Shown here: positions 32,924 through 42,330 of the stretch, in pieces
How the letters are laid out: each line of letters begins with the position of its first letter
Numbering within the stretch: position 1 is the first letter of the stretch
Assembly (NCBI GenBank): GCA_003140315.1
Contig: PLJS01000205.1
Span: 1-48,067, forward strand
DNA from: Hyphomicrobiales bacterium
GTDB lineage: Bacteria; Pseudomonadota; Alphaproteobacteria; Rhizobiales; Xanthobacteraceae
Direction: 5' to 3'
DNA: 48,067 nucleotides
Notes under the pieces: model-generated
Seen by the model: the letters and a program-made list of their open reading frames with translations, nothing else
The model's database searches: none
Told to the model about the DNA's origin: nothing
Program-made: the position numbers and the translations under genes

Positions 32924-35449
32924 TCAAAGGCCGAGGCCGGTAGCATTGTTGCTGGAGTTGTTCTGGGTCACGCTCTGGCTGAACGACGTGCCGCCAAGCG
33001 TGCGCAAGTTGATCACGACCATCACCTTCTGGTCCGTCGCCGTGGTGCCGGCGTAGTTATAAGTGGTGATATAGTTGAGCGAGATCGCAAAGCAATCGTC
33101 GATGTAGCCGAGGCCGAGCCGGTGCTCGTCGATCTGGCCAGCCTGGATGTCATAGCGTGCCGACGCGATGACGCTCCAGTTCTGGGTGACCTTGAGGTTC
33201 ACCGATCCGACGATTCCCTGCCGGCGCTCGACGAATCCGATCTCGGGCTGCGGGGCATAGTCGCCGTACAGCACGGATAGGCCGATGCGATCGAAATTGG
33301 CGCGGGCCTCCAGTTCGATGCGGCGGACGTTGAAGGTCTGATGATCGATCAGAAACCGCGAGATGAAAGTATAGATGTTGTCGGGCTGATAGGCGACGCG
33401 CGCGACGTAATCGGAAACCGGCGTGTCCAGCCCGCTGCCGAGGCCCGTATTGACGCTGTCGGCGGTTGCGAACGAGTTCTGCCCGAACAACTGGTAGGAC
33501 TGGCCGAACAGCACGTTCACGAATCCGGCCTTGTTGAATTGTGCCGTGTATTGGACGCCGGCGTTGACGCGCGTGCCGCCCTCGACGCGGTCCCAGCCGG
33601 AGAATTTGTTGACGCTGAACAGGTTGCTGTCGTCGAAGATCAGGCTCTGGGCGTCTTCGTTCGGCAGCCGGCCGACCGCGGTCTCGTTCGGGCGTACGAT
33701 GAGCTGGGCGATCGGCTCGATCGTCTGGGTGCCCCAGGACTGCACGTCGATGAACGGGTAGCGGTATTCGAGACCGACCGCCGGCATGAAGCGTCCGACC
33801 GTGCTGTCGCCGGGGGTGAGGAAGTTGGAGACCCCCGGCTGGGCTGTGACCGACAGCGCGGCCACGTCGGCGCGCATCGAAATGAACGGCGTCCACTTCT
33901 CTCCATAGGGATCGATGAAGGTGCGCTTCCAGGTCGCGTCGGCCGAGGCGCGCGAATAGGTTCCGGGAAAACCACGCAGGATGCAGTTGGCCGGCGTCTT
34001 GAGCGCCGAGTCCGCGCTGATCAAGTCGCACTGTCCGGTCGCAAAAGCGACCGGCGTGATCGGGTCGAAGTCGGCCTGGGCGCGCGAAAGGCTCGTCAGG
34101 TTGAACCGATAGGCCAGATCGCCGCCCAACAGCGACTGCACGTTCTTGTAGTCGATCACCGGAAGAACGACGGGGAGCTGCGTCTGCACGTCGCTCGCCG
34201 CGAGGCCGTAGAAGTACATGCCGCGGATGTCGAAGTAGCTGCGCGCGCCGCGTCCCGTGAGATAGAGCTGCGAGACCGTCTCCAGGCCGCCGGACCGCAT
34301 CGGATCGGAGGTCGTGAAGTAGGTCTGCAGGCCGTAGTCCTGCAGGAACAGCTTGTCGGTCAGCAGCGAGCCGTCCCAGCCCCAGACCCATTGGTTATTC
34401 AGGCTGAACTGGCCGGTGGTGTCGATATTGCCGCGAAAAAGGCGATCGCCGGGCGAACCGGGGCCGACTGTGTCGGCGAAGTACTGGCGGTCGAGCTGGA
34501 AGATTCCCGCCGCGCGCACCGAGTAGGACCCGTTCATCAGGCGCTGACGCCACTCGCCTTGCAGCAGCAATCCCTGCTTCGACGTCAAGGTCGGCGTCAG
34601 CGTGAAGTCGTAGTCCGGCGCGAGCGCCCAGAAATACGGGGTCGTCACGGCGGCGCCGTACGCGCTCGAATAGGAAGCTCTCGGCTCGAGCATGCCGGTC
34701 TTGCGCTTCACGGTCGGGTCGGGCGTCGAGAAATACGGCCAGTAGAATAGCGGCACGCCGAACGCTTCGAGCCGCGCCTGCTCGAAGTAGATCATCTTCT
34801 CGTTTTCGTCGTGGATGATACGCGTTGCCTTGACCTGCCAGCGCGGCGGCTTGGTCGGATCGTCCTTGCACGGCTCGCAGGCGGTGTAGACGCCGCTCTG
34901 GAACACCGTGTAGCGCTTGTCGCTGCGCTCCGCGCGCGGCGCGGCGAAACGCGTCTTGTCGGCCGCCTCCACTTGCAGCGAGTCGACGAACCCGTCGCGG
35001 AAATGCTCATCGAGGTCGAGCGTCTCGCCATGCACGACCTTGCCGTCGGCCTCGATCAGCCGGACGTTGCCTTCGGCGTGCAGGCGCTTGGACTTCTTGT
35101 CGTAGATGACCTTGTCGGCTTCGAGCTGCGAGCCCTGGTAATAGATCTGCACGTTGCCGATCGCGAGGACGCGGTCGTTGGCGTTGTCGTGCTGCAACTC
35201 GTCGGCGCGCACGAGCATCTGCGCATTGGGATCGCGCTCGTCGGCTCCAAGCCGCGAGGAGGCGGTGGGCGGCGGCTTGGTGGTCGGCACTCCGACCCAG
35301 GGCTGCGGTCCGTTGTTGAACTGGGCAAACGCAGGGCGAGCCCCAACGCCGGCCGTGAGCACGATCGCCACGACCGCCACAAGGGCAGAAGCCGCCAAGC
35401 GGCTTCCCTGACTCACTCTACGAGGCCGAGCGGTGATCGCCGCGGCCAT
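32924..35449 (-). CDS. lptD: LPS-assembly protein LptD
   Basis: Outer-membrane beta-barrel that, with LptE, inserts lipopolysaccharide into the outer leaflet. The 841-residue protein has a signal peptide, an OstA/LptA-like beta-jellyroll (LVRADELQHDNANDRVLAIGNVQIYYQGSQ, shown here over two stretches) and a long barrel region with alternating pattern ending in the C-terminal strand. The barrel contains YWPYFSTPDPTVKRKTG, a typical LptD segment. A Cys pair in YTACEPC is visible. ATG 35449 overlaps the lptG stop (ATGA), and a non-conserved in-frame extension upstream is rejected. It belongs to lptF-lptG-lptD-surA. Confidence 0.95.
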   Translation of the reverse strand: MAAAITARPRRVSQGSRLAASALVAVVAIVLTAGVGARPAFAQFNNGPQPWVGVPTTKPPPTASSRLGADERDPNAQMLVRADELQHDNANDRVLAIGNVQIYYQGSQLEADKVIYDKKSKRLHAEGNVRLIEADGKVVHGETLDLDEHFRDGFVDSLQVEAADKTRFAAPRAERSDKRYTVFQSGVYTACEPCKDDPTKPPRWQVKATRIIHDENEKMIYFEQARLEAFGVPLFYWPYFSTPDPTVKRKTGMLEPRASYSSAYGAAVTTPYFWALAPDYDFTLTPTLTSKQGLLLQGEWRQRLMNGSYSVRAAGIFQLDRQYFADTVGPGSPGDRLFRGNIDTTGQFSLNNQWVWGWDGSLLTDKLFLQDYGLQTYFTTSDPMRSGGLETVSQLYLTGRGARSYFDIRGMYFYGLAASDVQTQLPVVLPVIDYKNVQSLLGGDLAYRFNLTSLSRAQADFDPITPVAFATGQCDLISADSALKTPANCILRGFPGTYSRASADATWKRTFIDPYGEKWTPFISMRADVAALSVTAQPGVSNFLTPGDSTVGRFMPAVGLEYRYPFIDVQSWGTQTIEPIAQLIVRPNETAVGRLPNEDAQSLIFDDSNLFSVNKFSGWDRVEGGTRVNAGVQYTAQFNKAGFVNVLFGQSYQLFGQNSFATADSVNTGLGSGLDTPVSDYVARVAYQPDNIYTFISRFLIDHQTFNVRRIELEARANFDRIGLSVLYGDYAPQPEIGFVERRQGIVGSVNLKVTQNWSVIASARYDIQAGQIDEHRLGLGYIDDCFAISLNYITTYNYAGTTATDQKVMVVINLRTLGGTSFSQSVTQNNSSNNATGLGL

Positions 35450-36540
35450 CACCCGTCCTCCTGGTACAAAAGCACGATGAAGCCCGTCAGTCCCCCTGCG
35501 AGGACAGGCATCCAAGCCGCCACCGCCGGGTGCAGCAGCTCGGCTTTGCTCAAATCCTCGGTCACTTTCGACAACACATAGAGCAGAAACCCCGCCGCAA
35601 TGCCACCCAAAACCATTTTGGTAATGCCACCAAAGCGAAAGAATCGTAAACTCACGCAACACGCGAGCATAACCATTGCGGCCAGAAAGAAAGGCCGAGC
35701 AATCAGGAGGTGGTACTGGAGCTTATAGCCTGCGGCGACCAGACCTGACCGTTCCGCGACCTCGATATACGCTGGAAGATCCCAGAACGGCACGGTCTCT
35801 GGTGTCGAAAAGCTTTCGCGCACCTGCGCGGACGTCAAGTTGGTCTTGACATCATAGGTCTCGTATTCGCGCGGCGCCTCGCCGACCACGTAGACGCGCG
35901 CCTGATCGAGCCGCCAATGCCCGGTTTCGAGCGTCGCGCGCTTGGCTTCGATGCGTTCGAGCGGCTTGCCGGCCGGGTCGAAGGTGAACACGCTCACGCC
36001 GTCGAGGCGCACGCCCTGTTCCTGGCTGGAGGCCGCAAAGACGATCGATTGGCCGTCGATGCTCTTCTGGCGTACCCAGAAGCCGGAGACCGTAGCCTGC
36101 AGCGCGGATTGCCTCTCGCCAAACATCTCCGCTTCGAGCCGCTTGGACCATTCGCGCATCATCGCCGACAGCGGATTGTAGACCGCCGTCGCCACGATCC
36201 CGAGCGCGAATGCCGTGATGACGGCGGGCGCGACGAACTGCCAGGCCGACATTCCGGCCGAACGCGCCACGACCAGTTCGTTGCGCCGCGACAGCGCGAG
36301 GTAGCAGGCCATGGCCCCGACCAGCACGGAGAACGGCAGCAGCCGCTCGGTCAGTTGGGGAACGCGGAAGAACGACGTCTTGGCGACGACCCAGGCCGAC
36401 AGGTTCGGCACGTCGGAGGCGCGGCGCATCAGCTCGATGTAGTCGACCAGCACGACCAGAATGAAGATGCCGAAAAACACCGACATCACCGCGCCGAGAA
36501 AGCGCAGGCCGATATAGCGGAGCAGGGTGCGCGAGACCAT
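35449..36540 (-). CDS. lptG: LPS export ABC transporter permease LptG
   Basis: Inner-membrane permease that with LptF and the ATPase LptB extracts LPS for transport. The 363-residue protein has an N-terminal pair of helices (LRYIGLRFLGAVMSVFFGIFILVVLVDYIELMRR), a helix at VLVGAMACYLALSRRNELVVARSAGMS (conserved coupling segment) and a periplasmic jellyroll domain. Three C-terminal helices end with a short tail. ATG 36540 is chosen at the first family-like residues. It follows lptF by 10 bases and overlaps lptD by four. Confidence 0.95.
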   Translation of the reverse strand: MVSRTLLRYIGLRFLGAVMSVFFGIFILVVLVDYIELMRRASDVPNLSAWVVAKTSFFRVPQLTERLLPFSVLVGAMACYLALSRRNELVVARSAGMSAWQFVAPAVITAFALGIVATAVYNPLSAMMREWSKRLEAEMFGERQSALQATVSGFWVRQKSIDGQSIVFAASSQEQGVRLDGVSVFTFDPAGKPLERIEAKRATLETGHWRLDQARVYVVGEAPREYETYDVKTNLTSAQVRESFSTPETVPFWDLPAYIEVAERSGLVAAGYKLQYHLLIARPFFLAAMVMLACCVSLRFFRFGGITKMVLGGIAAGFLLYVLSKVTEDLSKAELLHPAVAAWMPVLAGGLTGFIVLLYQEDG

Positions 36541-36550
36541 TGGCTCGACG

Positions 36551-37711
36551 TCAGGTCGGCGCAAGGCGTTGCGTGAGCCGTTCGAACAGCGAACCGAACG
36601 GCTGCGTGACGAACGATGGAGCCTCCAGCACGAGCCCGCGCGCGATGACGTAGACGCCAATCCCGATCGCCGCGAACACCGTGGCATAGAGCACGACGAC
36701 CGCGAGCACGGTCTGTGCCGCCAGCACGTTGCAGACAAATCCGATCAGGCGCAGCGCGGCGGTGCTGGCGAGCGCCAGGATGACCGAGGTTTCGCGGCTC
36801 TGCCGGCTCGTGCGCGGCGCACCCAGTATGGCGAAGCACATCACCGTGAAAGCTATGGGATAGAGCGGCGCCACCAGCCGGTCATGCAGCTCGGCGCGGA
36901 AATGCGTCGGCACCTGCTTGTAGACCGGGTCGGCCGGATCGGGGAACGCGAGGTCCCACAGATTCCGCTCGCGCACGCCGAACGGCTGCACCGTGGGGCC
37001 CGCGGTAAAGCGCGACAGGTCGAAGGCGTAACGCTCGAACCGCACGATGGTCGGATCGGTGCGTGTGCTTTCGAGCCGCTGCACGCTGCCGCTCGTGAGA
37101 ACCAGGAACGTGCCGGTTCCGGTCTGGACGATTTCCCCATAGTCGGAGAGCGACGTCACCCGCTCCTTCGGATCGCGCCGGTCGTCGATGAAGATGCCGA
37201 GGAGCTGACCGTTTGGACGGCGCTCGCGGATATGCAGCGTGAGGCCGCGCTCGATCGTCGTGAAGCGGCCCGGCTGGATGATGTTGACGACGAAGTCCGC
37301 CTTTACCTTGGTTGCCCAGTCGCGCAGCGTGCGCAGCCCCGCGGGCGCCACATAGGCGCTGACCGCCGCGACCAGAGCCGAGACCACCAGGGTGGTCGTC
37401 AGGAAGGGACGGAAGATGCGCCACGGCGACATGCCGGAGGCGTTCATCACCACGATCTCGGAATCCGTATTCAGGCGGTTGAGCGTGTAGCCGACCGCGA
37501 TCACCAGCGCGATCGGCGCGATGATCAGTACCAGCATCGGGATCAGCAGTCCGGTGATGCCGATGAAGGTCAGCACCGTCTGGCGCTGATTCGTCATGAG
37601 GTCGATCTCACGCAGAGCGTGCGTGAGCCAGATGATCATCGTAAGGCTGACGAGGATCAGCAAAAACGCGCCGAACGTCGTGCGGAAGATGTAACGATCG
37701 AGCGCACTCAT
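36551..37711 (-). CDS. lptF: LPS export ABC transporter permease LptF
   Basis: Partner permease of LptG in the LptB2FG complex. The 386-residue protein starts MSALDRYIFRTTFGAFLLILVSLTMIIWL. It has the coupling segment RLNTDSEIVVMNASGMS, a periplasmic beta-jellyroll and C-terminal helices (LYATVFAAIGIGVYVIARG). It starts the minus-strand envelope operon lptF-lptG-lptD-surA-pdxA-rsmA. The 209-base gap to divergent pepA should hold its promoter; none is clear by eye. The frame extends upstream to 37804 but this part is not family-like. Confidence 0.95.
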   Translation of the reverse strand: MSALDRYIFRTTFGAFLLILVSLTMIIWLTHALREIDLMTNQRQTVLTFIGITGLLIPMLVLIIAPIALVIAVGYTLNRLNTDSEIVVMNASGMSPWRIFRPFLTTTLVVSALVAAVSAYVAPAGLRTLRDWATKVKADFVVNIIQPGRFTTIERGLTLHIRERRPNGQLLGIFIDDRRDPKERVTSLSDYGEIVQTGTGTFLVLTSGSVQRLESTRTDPTIVRFERYAFDLSRFTAGPTVQPFGVRERNLWDLAFPDPADPVYKQVPTHFRAELHDRLVAPLYPIAFTVMCFAILGAPRTSRQSRETSVILALASTAALRLIGFVCNVLAAQTVLAVVVLYATVFAAIGIGVYVIARGLVLEAPSFVTQPFGSLFERLTQRLAPT

Positions 37712-37920
37712 TGGGCGGCAGCTTCCCCCGGGTTCCCGCGACGCAGCATCCCCCGATGCAACGCACCTGACCCCTAAACCCGATCGATGGCAAGAGCGGG
37801 GCAACGACCTCGCAAGACGGCGCTCAATGCGCTAAAGGAAGGCCCGAAATGGCCCAAGTTTCGCGGAGTTCCCCGCGCTCCAGCCTCCGTTTACCAAGAT
37901 CAGGATAAGGACTCGTTCTC

Positions 37921-39417
37921 ATGGCCGAAGCCCCGAAACTCTTCTTTGCGCCGATCGCGGTGCCGGGAAGCGGTGTTCTCGTCGTGTTCACGGACGCCGA
38001 TCTGCGTTTTGGGGCCAGGACCCGCGCGGTGCTCGGGTCCGCTCTCGACATGGTGACGCGGGCCGCCAAGGCCGACCGGTTCACCGGCAAGAGCGGCTCT
38101 GCGCTCGACGTCGTGGCGCCGGCGGGGATGAAGGTGTCGCGGCTCGTCGTGGTCGGCGCCGGGAAGGCCGCCGAGCGCAAGCCGCAGGACCTCGTCAAGC
38201 TCGGCGGCGCCGCGATGGGACGCATTCCGTTGGCCGCAAGCGACGCGACGATCCTGCTCGAGCTCGGAGATGGCGTCGTCAAGCCTGACGCCGCGGCGGA
38301 TGTCGCGCTGGGCGCGACGCTGCGCGCCTATTCGTTCGATCGCTACAAGACCAAGCGCAAGGAGGGCGAGGAGCCCGCGGCGAAGCGGCGCGTCACGCTC
38401 GCCGTTGCCGACGTTGCCGGCGCGCGCCGCGCCTGGGGCGCCCGGCGGGGCATCGCCGACGGCGTCGTGCTCGCGCGCGACCTCGTCAACGAGCCGCCGA
38501 ACGTCCTCTTTCCCGTGGAGTTCGCGCGCCGCGCCGCCGGCTTGCGCAAGCTCGGCGTCGGCGTGGAGATCCTCGACGTCAAGGCGATGACAAAGCTCGG
38601 TATGGGCGCGCTGCTCGGCGTCGGCCAAGGCTCCGCGCGTGACAGCCGCGTCGTGGTGATGCGTTGGAACGGCGGCAAGAAGGGCACGCCGCCATTGGCG
38701 TTCATCGGCAAGGGCGTGTGCTTCGATACCGGCGGCATTTCGATCAAGCCGGCCGCCGGCATGGAGGACATGAAAGGCGACATGGCGGGCGCGGCCTGCG
38801 TCGTCGGGCTGATGCACGCGCTTGCCAGCCGCAGGGCCAAGGTGAACGCGATCGGCGCGATCGGGCTCGTCGAGAACATGCCGGACGGCAACGCGCAGCG
38901 TCCGGGCGACATCGTCACCTCGATGTCCGGCCAGACCATCGAGATCATCAACACCGACGCGGAAGGCCGCCTCGTGCTCGCCGACGTCTGCCACTACGTC
39001 AACACGCGCTTCAAGCCGGCGTTCATGATCGACCTGGCGACCCTGACGGGGGCGATCATCGTCGCGCTCGGCCAGGAATACGCCGGCATGTTCGCCAATG
39101 ACGACAAGCTCGCCGAGCGCTTGACGCAGGCCGGGCTCGATACCGGCGAGCGCGTGTGGCGCATGCCGCTCGGGCCCGAATACGACAAGATGATCGATTC
39201 GAAATTCGCCGACATGAAGAACACCGGCGGCCGCTTCGGCGGCTCGATCACGGCCGCGCAGTTCATCGGCCGCTTCGTCGGCAAGACGCCGTGGGCGCAT
39301 CTCGACATTGCCGGCACCGGCTTCGCGTCGAGCAACTCCGACATCAACAAGAGCTGGGGCTCCGGCTGGGGCGTGCGGCTGCTCGATCGGCTGGTGGCGG
39401 AGGAGTATGAGGGGTAA
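37921..39417 (+). CDS. pepA: Cytosolic leucyl aminopeptidase (PepA)
   Basis: M17 family zinc/manganese aminopeptidase; PepA can also bind DNA in E. coli. The 498-residue protein has an N-terminal macro-like domain and a C-terminal catalytic domain. The catalytic domain carries the family signature [12 protein letters not shown], the metal-binding stretch [25 protein letters not shown] and NEPPNVLFP. Its residues look intact. An AAGGA Shine-Dalgarno precedes ATG 37921. It is divergent from lptF, as in many Proteobacteria. The gene that usually follows, holC, is separated from it by a toxin-antitoxin pair. Confidence 0.97.
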   Translation: MAEAPKLFFAPIAVPGSGVLVVFTDADLRFGARTRAVLGSALDMVTRAAKADRFTGKSGSALDVVAPAGMKVSRLVVVGAGKAAERKPQDLVKLGGAAMGRIPLAASDATILLELGDGVVKPDAAADVALGATLRAYSFDRYKTKRKEGEEPAAKRRVTLAVADVAGARRAWGARRGIADGVVLARDLVNEPPNVLFPVEFARRAAGLRKLGVGVEILDVKAMTKLGMGALLGVGQGSARDSRVVVMRWNGGKKGTPPLAFIGKGVCFDTGGISIKPAAGMEDMKGDMAGAACVVGLMHALASRRAKVNAIGAIGLVENMPDGNAQRPGDIVTSMSGQTIEIINTDAEGRLVLADVCHYVNTRFKPAFMIDLATLTGAIIVALGQEYAGMFANDDKLAERLTQAGLDTGERVWRMPLGPEYDKMIDSKFADMKNTGGRFGGSITAAQFIGRFVGKTPWAHLDIAGTGFASSNSDINKSWGSGWGVRLLDRLVAEEYEG

Positions 39418-39440
39418 AGTCGAATCGAGAGGATGCAGTC

Positions 39441-39701
39441 ATGGCACGGGAAAATGTGTCGATCTCATTGCCGCCGAAGATTCGGTCACTGGTCGACCGG
39501 GAAGCGAAGCGCGGTAAGCGCAGTCGCTCCGCGGTCGTGAACGACGCGCTACAACTCTATTTCCGGCTCCGGCGGATCGGGGATGAAGCTCCGAGCGCGG
39601 GCGAACGTGTAGCCGTGAATGAAGGGCGCCGGGCGCATAAGCAAGGCGAAGTGATGACACTCGACGAGTGGCGCCATGCCGTGGAACTTGGCGATCACTA
39701 A
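39441..39701 (+). CDS. Ribbon-helix-helix antitoxin
   Basis: 86-residue antitoxin-like protein of the CopG/ParD ribbon-helix-helix type. Residues 5-45 (VSISLPPKIRSLVDREAKRGKRSRSAVVNDALQLYF) form the DNA-binding ribbon and helices. The C-terminal half, with MTLDEWRHAVELGDH, is the likely toxin-binding tail. A GAGAGGA Shine-Dalgarno precedes the ATG. It overlaps the toxin gene by 26 bases in a different frame, the usual arrangement, and is expected to repress its own promoter. It lies 23 bases after pepA. Confidence 0.85.
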   Translation: MARENVSISLPPKIRSLVDREAKRGKRSRSAVVNDALQLYFRLRRIGDEAPSAGERVAVNEGRRAHKQGEVMTLDEWRHAVELGDH

Positions 39702-39933
39702 GCCTGCCGCTCGCGATCTCAAGGCCATTCGCGCGGAGGATCTTCAGCGCATCGATGCGGCATTTGAAGCAATGCGGAACGACCCGTTCGGTGGTGACGT
39801 CAAGTTTTTACGCGGAATGGGCGGCACCTTGCGACGACGCGTCGGAACGTGGCGGATTTTGTTTGAAGTTCATCAAAAGCAGCGCGAGGTGGTGGTGCTC
39901 GGCGTAAGGCGCCGCACCTCCACAACGTACTGA
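39676..39933 (+). CDS. RelE/ParE-family toxin
   Basis: 85-residue small basic protein of the RelE/ParE superfamily, following the antitoxin by overlap. Visible features are the N-terminal ITKPAARDLKAI segment, the middle DPFGGDVKFLRGMGGTLRRRVGTWRILFEV (typical strand-turn pattern with basic residues) and VVVLGVRRRTS at the end. ParE members poison gyrase and RelE members cleave mRNA on the ribosome; sequence alone does not decide which. The start ATG 39676 has only a weak Shine-Dalgarno, consistent with coupled translation from the antitoxin. Confidence 0.85.
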   Translation: MPWNLAITKPAARDLKAIRAEDLQRIDAAFEAMRNDPFGGDVKFLRGMGGTLRRRVGTWRILFEVHQKQREVVVLGVRRRTSTTY

Positions 39934-39943
39934 CGGCGCCTCG

Positions 39944-40396
39944 ATGACCGAAATCCTCTTTTACCACCTCCAACGCCAGCCGATCGAGCGCGTGCTTCCC
40001 TCGCTGCTTGAGCGCTCGCTCGAGCGCGGCTGGCGTGCCGTCGTCCAGGCCGCAACAGACGAGCGCGTTGACGCGCTCGACGCGCACTTATGGACCTATC
40101 GCGAGGACGGTTTCCTTGCGCATGGCACCTATCGGGAGAGCGAGGCCGCCGCGCAGCCGGTGCTGCTCACCGTGCATGACCACAATCCGAACGGCGCGCA
40201 CGTGCGCTTCCTGATCGACGGCGCGCCGGTGCCGGCGGATGCCGCCACCTATCAGCGCGTCGTGCTCCTGTTCGACGGCGAGGACGATGACGCGGTTGCG
40301 GCCGCCCGCGCGCATTGGAGCGAGGCCAAGGCCAATGGCTTTGCGGCGACCTACTGGCAGGCCGACGAGCACGGCCGCTGGGAAAAGAAAGCGTGA
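39944..40396 (+). CDS. holC: DNA polymerase III chi subunit
   Basis: HolC links the clamp loader to single-strand binding protein at the replication fork. The 150-residue protein shows family features: EILFYHLQRQPIERVLPSLLERSLERGWRAVVQ, then WTYREDGFLAHG, then LLFDGEDDDAVAAAR. Its length is usual. In Proteobacteria the gene normally follows pepA directly; here the toxin-antitoxin pair lies between. A short inverted repeat (40396-40424) follows the stop. Confidence 0.92.
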   Translation: MTEILFYHLQRQPIERVLPSLLERSLERGWRAVVQAATDERVDALDAHLWTYREDGFLAHGTYRESEAAAQPVLLTVHDHNPNGAHVRFLIDGAPVPADAATYQRVVLLFDGEDDDAVAAARAHWSEAKANGFAATYWQADEHGRWEKKA

Positions 40397-40424
40397 TGAT
40401 CGCGCTTCTACTCGGCACGATCAT
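40396..40424. repeat. Short inverted repeat, possible degenerate family A element
   Basis: Arms atgatcg (40396-40402) and cgatcat (40418-40424) flank a 15-base loop after the holC stop. The outer atgatc/gatcat resembles the family A repeat at 2505 and 26785, but the core is not conserved. It could be a decayed copy. Confidence 0.3.
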
Positions 40425-40440
40425 GATCTAACAACCCGCC

Positions 40441-42315
40441 ATGCTCGAGATCGACGACATATCCCTGCGCGTGGCCGGGCGCCTGCTGCTCGACGGCGCG
40501 TCCGCGCGTATTCCGGACGGCGCCCGCGTCGGCCTCATCGGCCGCAACGGCATCGGCAAGACCACGCTGTTCCATGCGATCATGCACGAAATCCCACTGG
40601 AGAGCGGATCGATCGCGATTCCGGCACGCGCGCGGGTCGGACGGCTCGCGCAGGAGGCGCCGGACGGACCGGAAAGCCTGATCGAGGTCGTGCTCGCGGC
40701 TGATGCCGAGCGCACCGCGCTTCTAGCCGAGGCCGAGACCGCGCGCGATCCGCACCGCATCGCCGAGATCCAGACCCGGCTCGCCGATATCGGCGCGCAT
40801 GCGGCGCCCGCGCGCGCCGCATCGATCCTTGCCGGCCTCGGCTTTGACGAGGCCGCGCAGCAGCGCCCCTGCGCCGACTTCTCCGGCGGCTGGCGCATGC
40901 GCGTCGCGCTCGCGGCGGTGCTGTTCGCGCAGCCGGATCTCCTGCTGCTCGACGAGCCGACCAACTATCTCGACCTTGAAGGCACGCTCTGGCTCACCGA
41001 CCACCTCGCCCGCTATCCGCACACCTTCATCGTCATCAGCCACGACCGCGACCTGCTCGACGAGGCGGTCGACTGGATCCTGCATATCGATGCCGGCAAG
41101 CTGGTGCTCTATCGCGGCGGCTACACGTCCTTTGCGCGCCAGCGCGCTGAGCGCCAGGCGCTCGACGTCAAGCATGCCAAGAAGCAGGAAGCCGAGCGCA
41201 AGCATCTGCAGGCCTTCATCGATCGATTCAAGGCCAAGGCCACCAAGGCGCGCCAGGCCCAATCACGCGTCAAGCGCCTCGCCAAGATGGAGCCCGTGAT
41301 CGCGATAACCAGCGACGAGGTGCGCCCGATCGTATTTCCGCCGCCCGCAAAGTCGCTGTCGCCGCCGATCATCGCGATGGAGAAGGTCTCGGTCGGCTAT
41401 GAGCCGGGCAAGCCGGTGCTGCATGACCTGTCGCTGCGCATCGACAATGACGATCGCATCGCGCTGCTCGGTCCGAACGGCAACGGCAAGTCGACGCTGG
41501 CGAAGCTGCTGGCGGGCCGGCTCGCGCCGTTTAAGGGCACGATCACCCGGCCGGCTCGCATCGAGGTCGCGTATTTCGCCCAGCACCAGCTCGACGAATT
41601 GATCCCGGAGCAGAGCGTCTACGATCACGTCCGCCGGCTGATGCCCGACGCGCCCGAGGCGAAGGTTCGCGCGCGCGCCGGCAGCGTGGGATTCTCCGGC
41701 CAGACGGCGGATACGCCGGTCGGCAATCTTTCGGGTGGCGAGAAGGCGCGGTTGCTGCTCGCGATCGCGACGTTCGCAGGACCGCATCTTCTCATCCTCG
41801 ACGAGCCGACCAACCATCTCGACATCGACAGCCGCGCCGCGCTGGTGCAGGCAATCAACGAGTATCCCGGCGCCGTGATCCTGGTGTCGCACGATCGCCA
41901 CCTGATCGAAGCCTGCGTTGAGCGCCTGTGGCTCGTCGGCGGCGGAACGGTCACGCCCTATGACGGCGATCTCGATGATTATGTGCGCCTCGTACTCGGG
42001 CGCGGGACGCGCCGGCGCGACACCCGCGACGAGGCGGAGCAGGCCTCGCGCACCGACCAGCGCCGTGCCGCGGCCGAAAAGCGCATCGGGCTACAGCCGC
42101 TCAAGCGGCAGATCGACGCCGCCGAAAAGGCCGTGACGAGGCTGGCGGCCGAGATCGCGCGCATCGACGGCGAGCTCGCGGGCGGCCTGTTCGCGCGCGA
42201 TCCCGCGAAGGCCACGACGCTTGCCAAGGCGCGCAGCGAGGCCGCCGGCGCGCTCGCCAAAGCCGAGGAAGACTGGCTCGCCGCAAGCGCGGCTTACGAG
42301 GACGCTATGGCGTAG
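40441..42315 (+). CDS. ABC-F ATPase, Uup/YheS-like
   Basis: Soluble twin-ATPase ABC-F protein, 624 residues; ABC-F proteins act on ribosomes as translation factors or in resistance. The first ATPase domain has Walker A GRNGIGKT (residues 34-41), signature FSGGWRMR and Walker B LLLLDEPTNYLDLEG. The second has Walker A GPNGNGKST, signature LSGGEKARL and Walker B LLILDEPTNHLDID. A charged linker (KKQEAERKHLQAF) joins them, and a coiled-coil C-terminal extension follows (AEKAVTRLAAEIARIDGELAGG). The lack of transmembrane segments fits. The subfamily is not assigned from sequence alone. Confidence 0.93.
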   Translation: MLEIDDISLRVAGRLLLDGASARIPDGARVGLIGRNGIGKTTLFHAIMHEIPLESGSIAIPARARVGRLAQEAPDGPESLIEVVLAADAERTALLAEAETARDPHRIAEIQTRLADIGAHAAPARAASILAGLGFDEAAQQRPCADFSGGWRMRVALAAVLFAQPDLLLLDEPTNYLDLEGTLWLTDHLARYPHTFIVISHDRDLLDEAVDWILHIDAGKLVLYRGGYTSFARQRAERQALDVKHAKKQEAERKHLQAFIDRFKAKATKARQAQSRVKRLAKMEPVIAITSDEVRPIVFPPPAKSLSPPIIAMEKVSVGYEPGKPVLHDLSLRIDNDDRIALLGPNGNGKSTLAKLLAGRLAPFKGTITRPARIEVAYFAQHQLDELIPEQSVYDHVRRLMPDAPEAKVRARAGSVGFSGQTADTPVGNLSGGEKARLLLAIATFAGPHLLILDEPTNHLDIDSRAALVQAINEYPGAVILVSHDRHLIEACVERLWLVGGGTVTPYDGDLDDYVRLVLGRGTRRRDTRDEAEQASRTDQRRAAAEKRIGLQPLKRQIDAAEKAVTRLAAEIARIDGELAGGLFARDPAKATTLAKARSEAAGALAKAEEDWLAASAAYEDAMA

Positions 42316-42330
42316 CCGCGCCCGCGCCGA

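Noticed and set aside
33341-34750. Plus-strand frame of 469 codons opposite lptD
   Set aside because: Antisense shadow of LptD; no domain or ribosome site.
37900-39300. Minus-strand frame of 466 codons opposite pepA
   Set aside because: Antisense shadow of an intact M17 aminopeptidase; His/Asp/Arg-rich nonsense composition.
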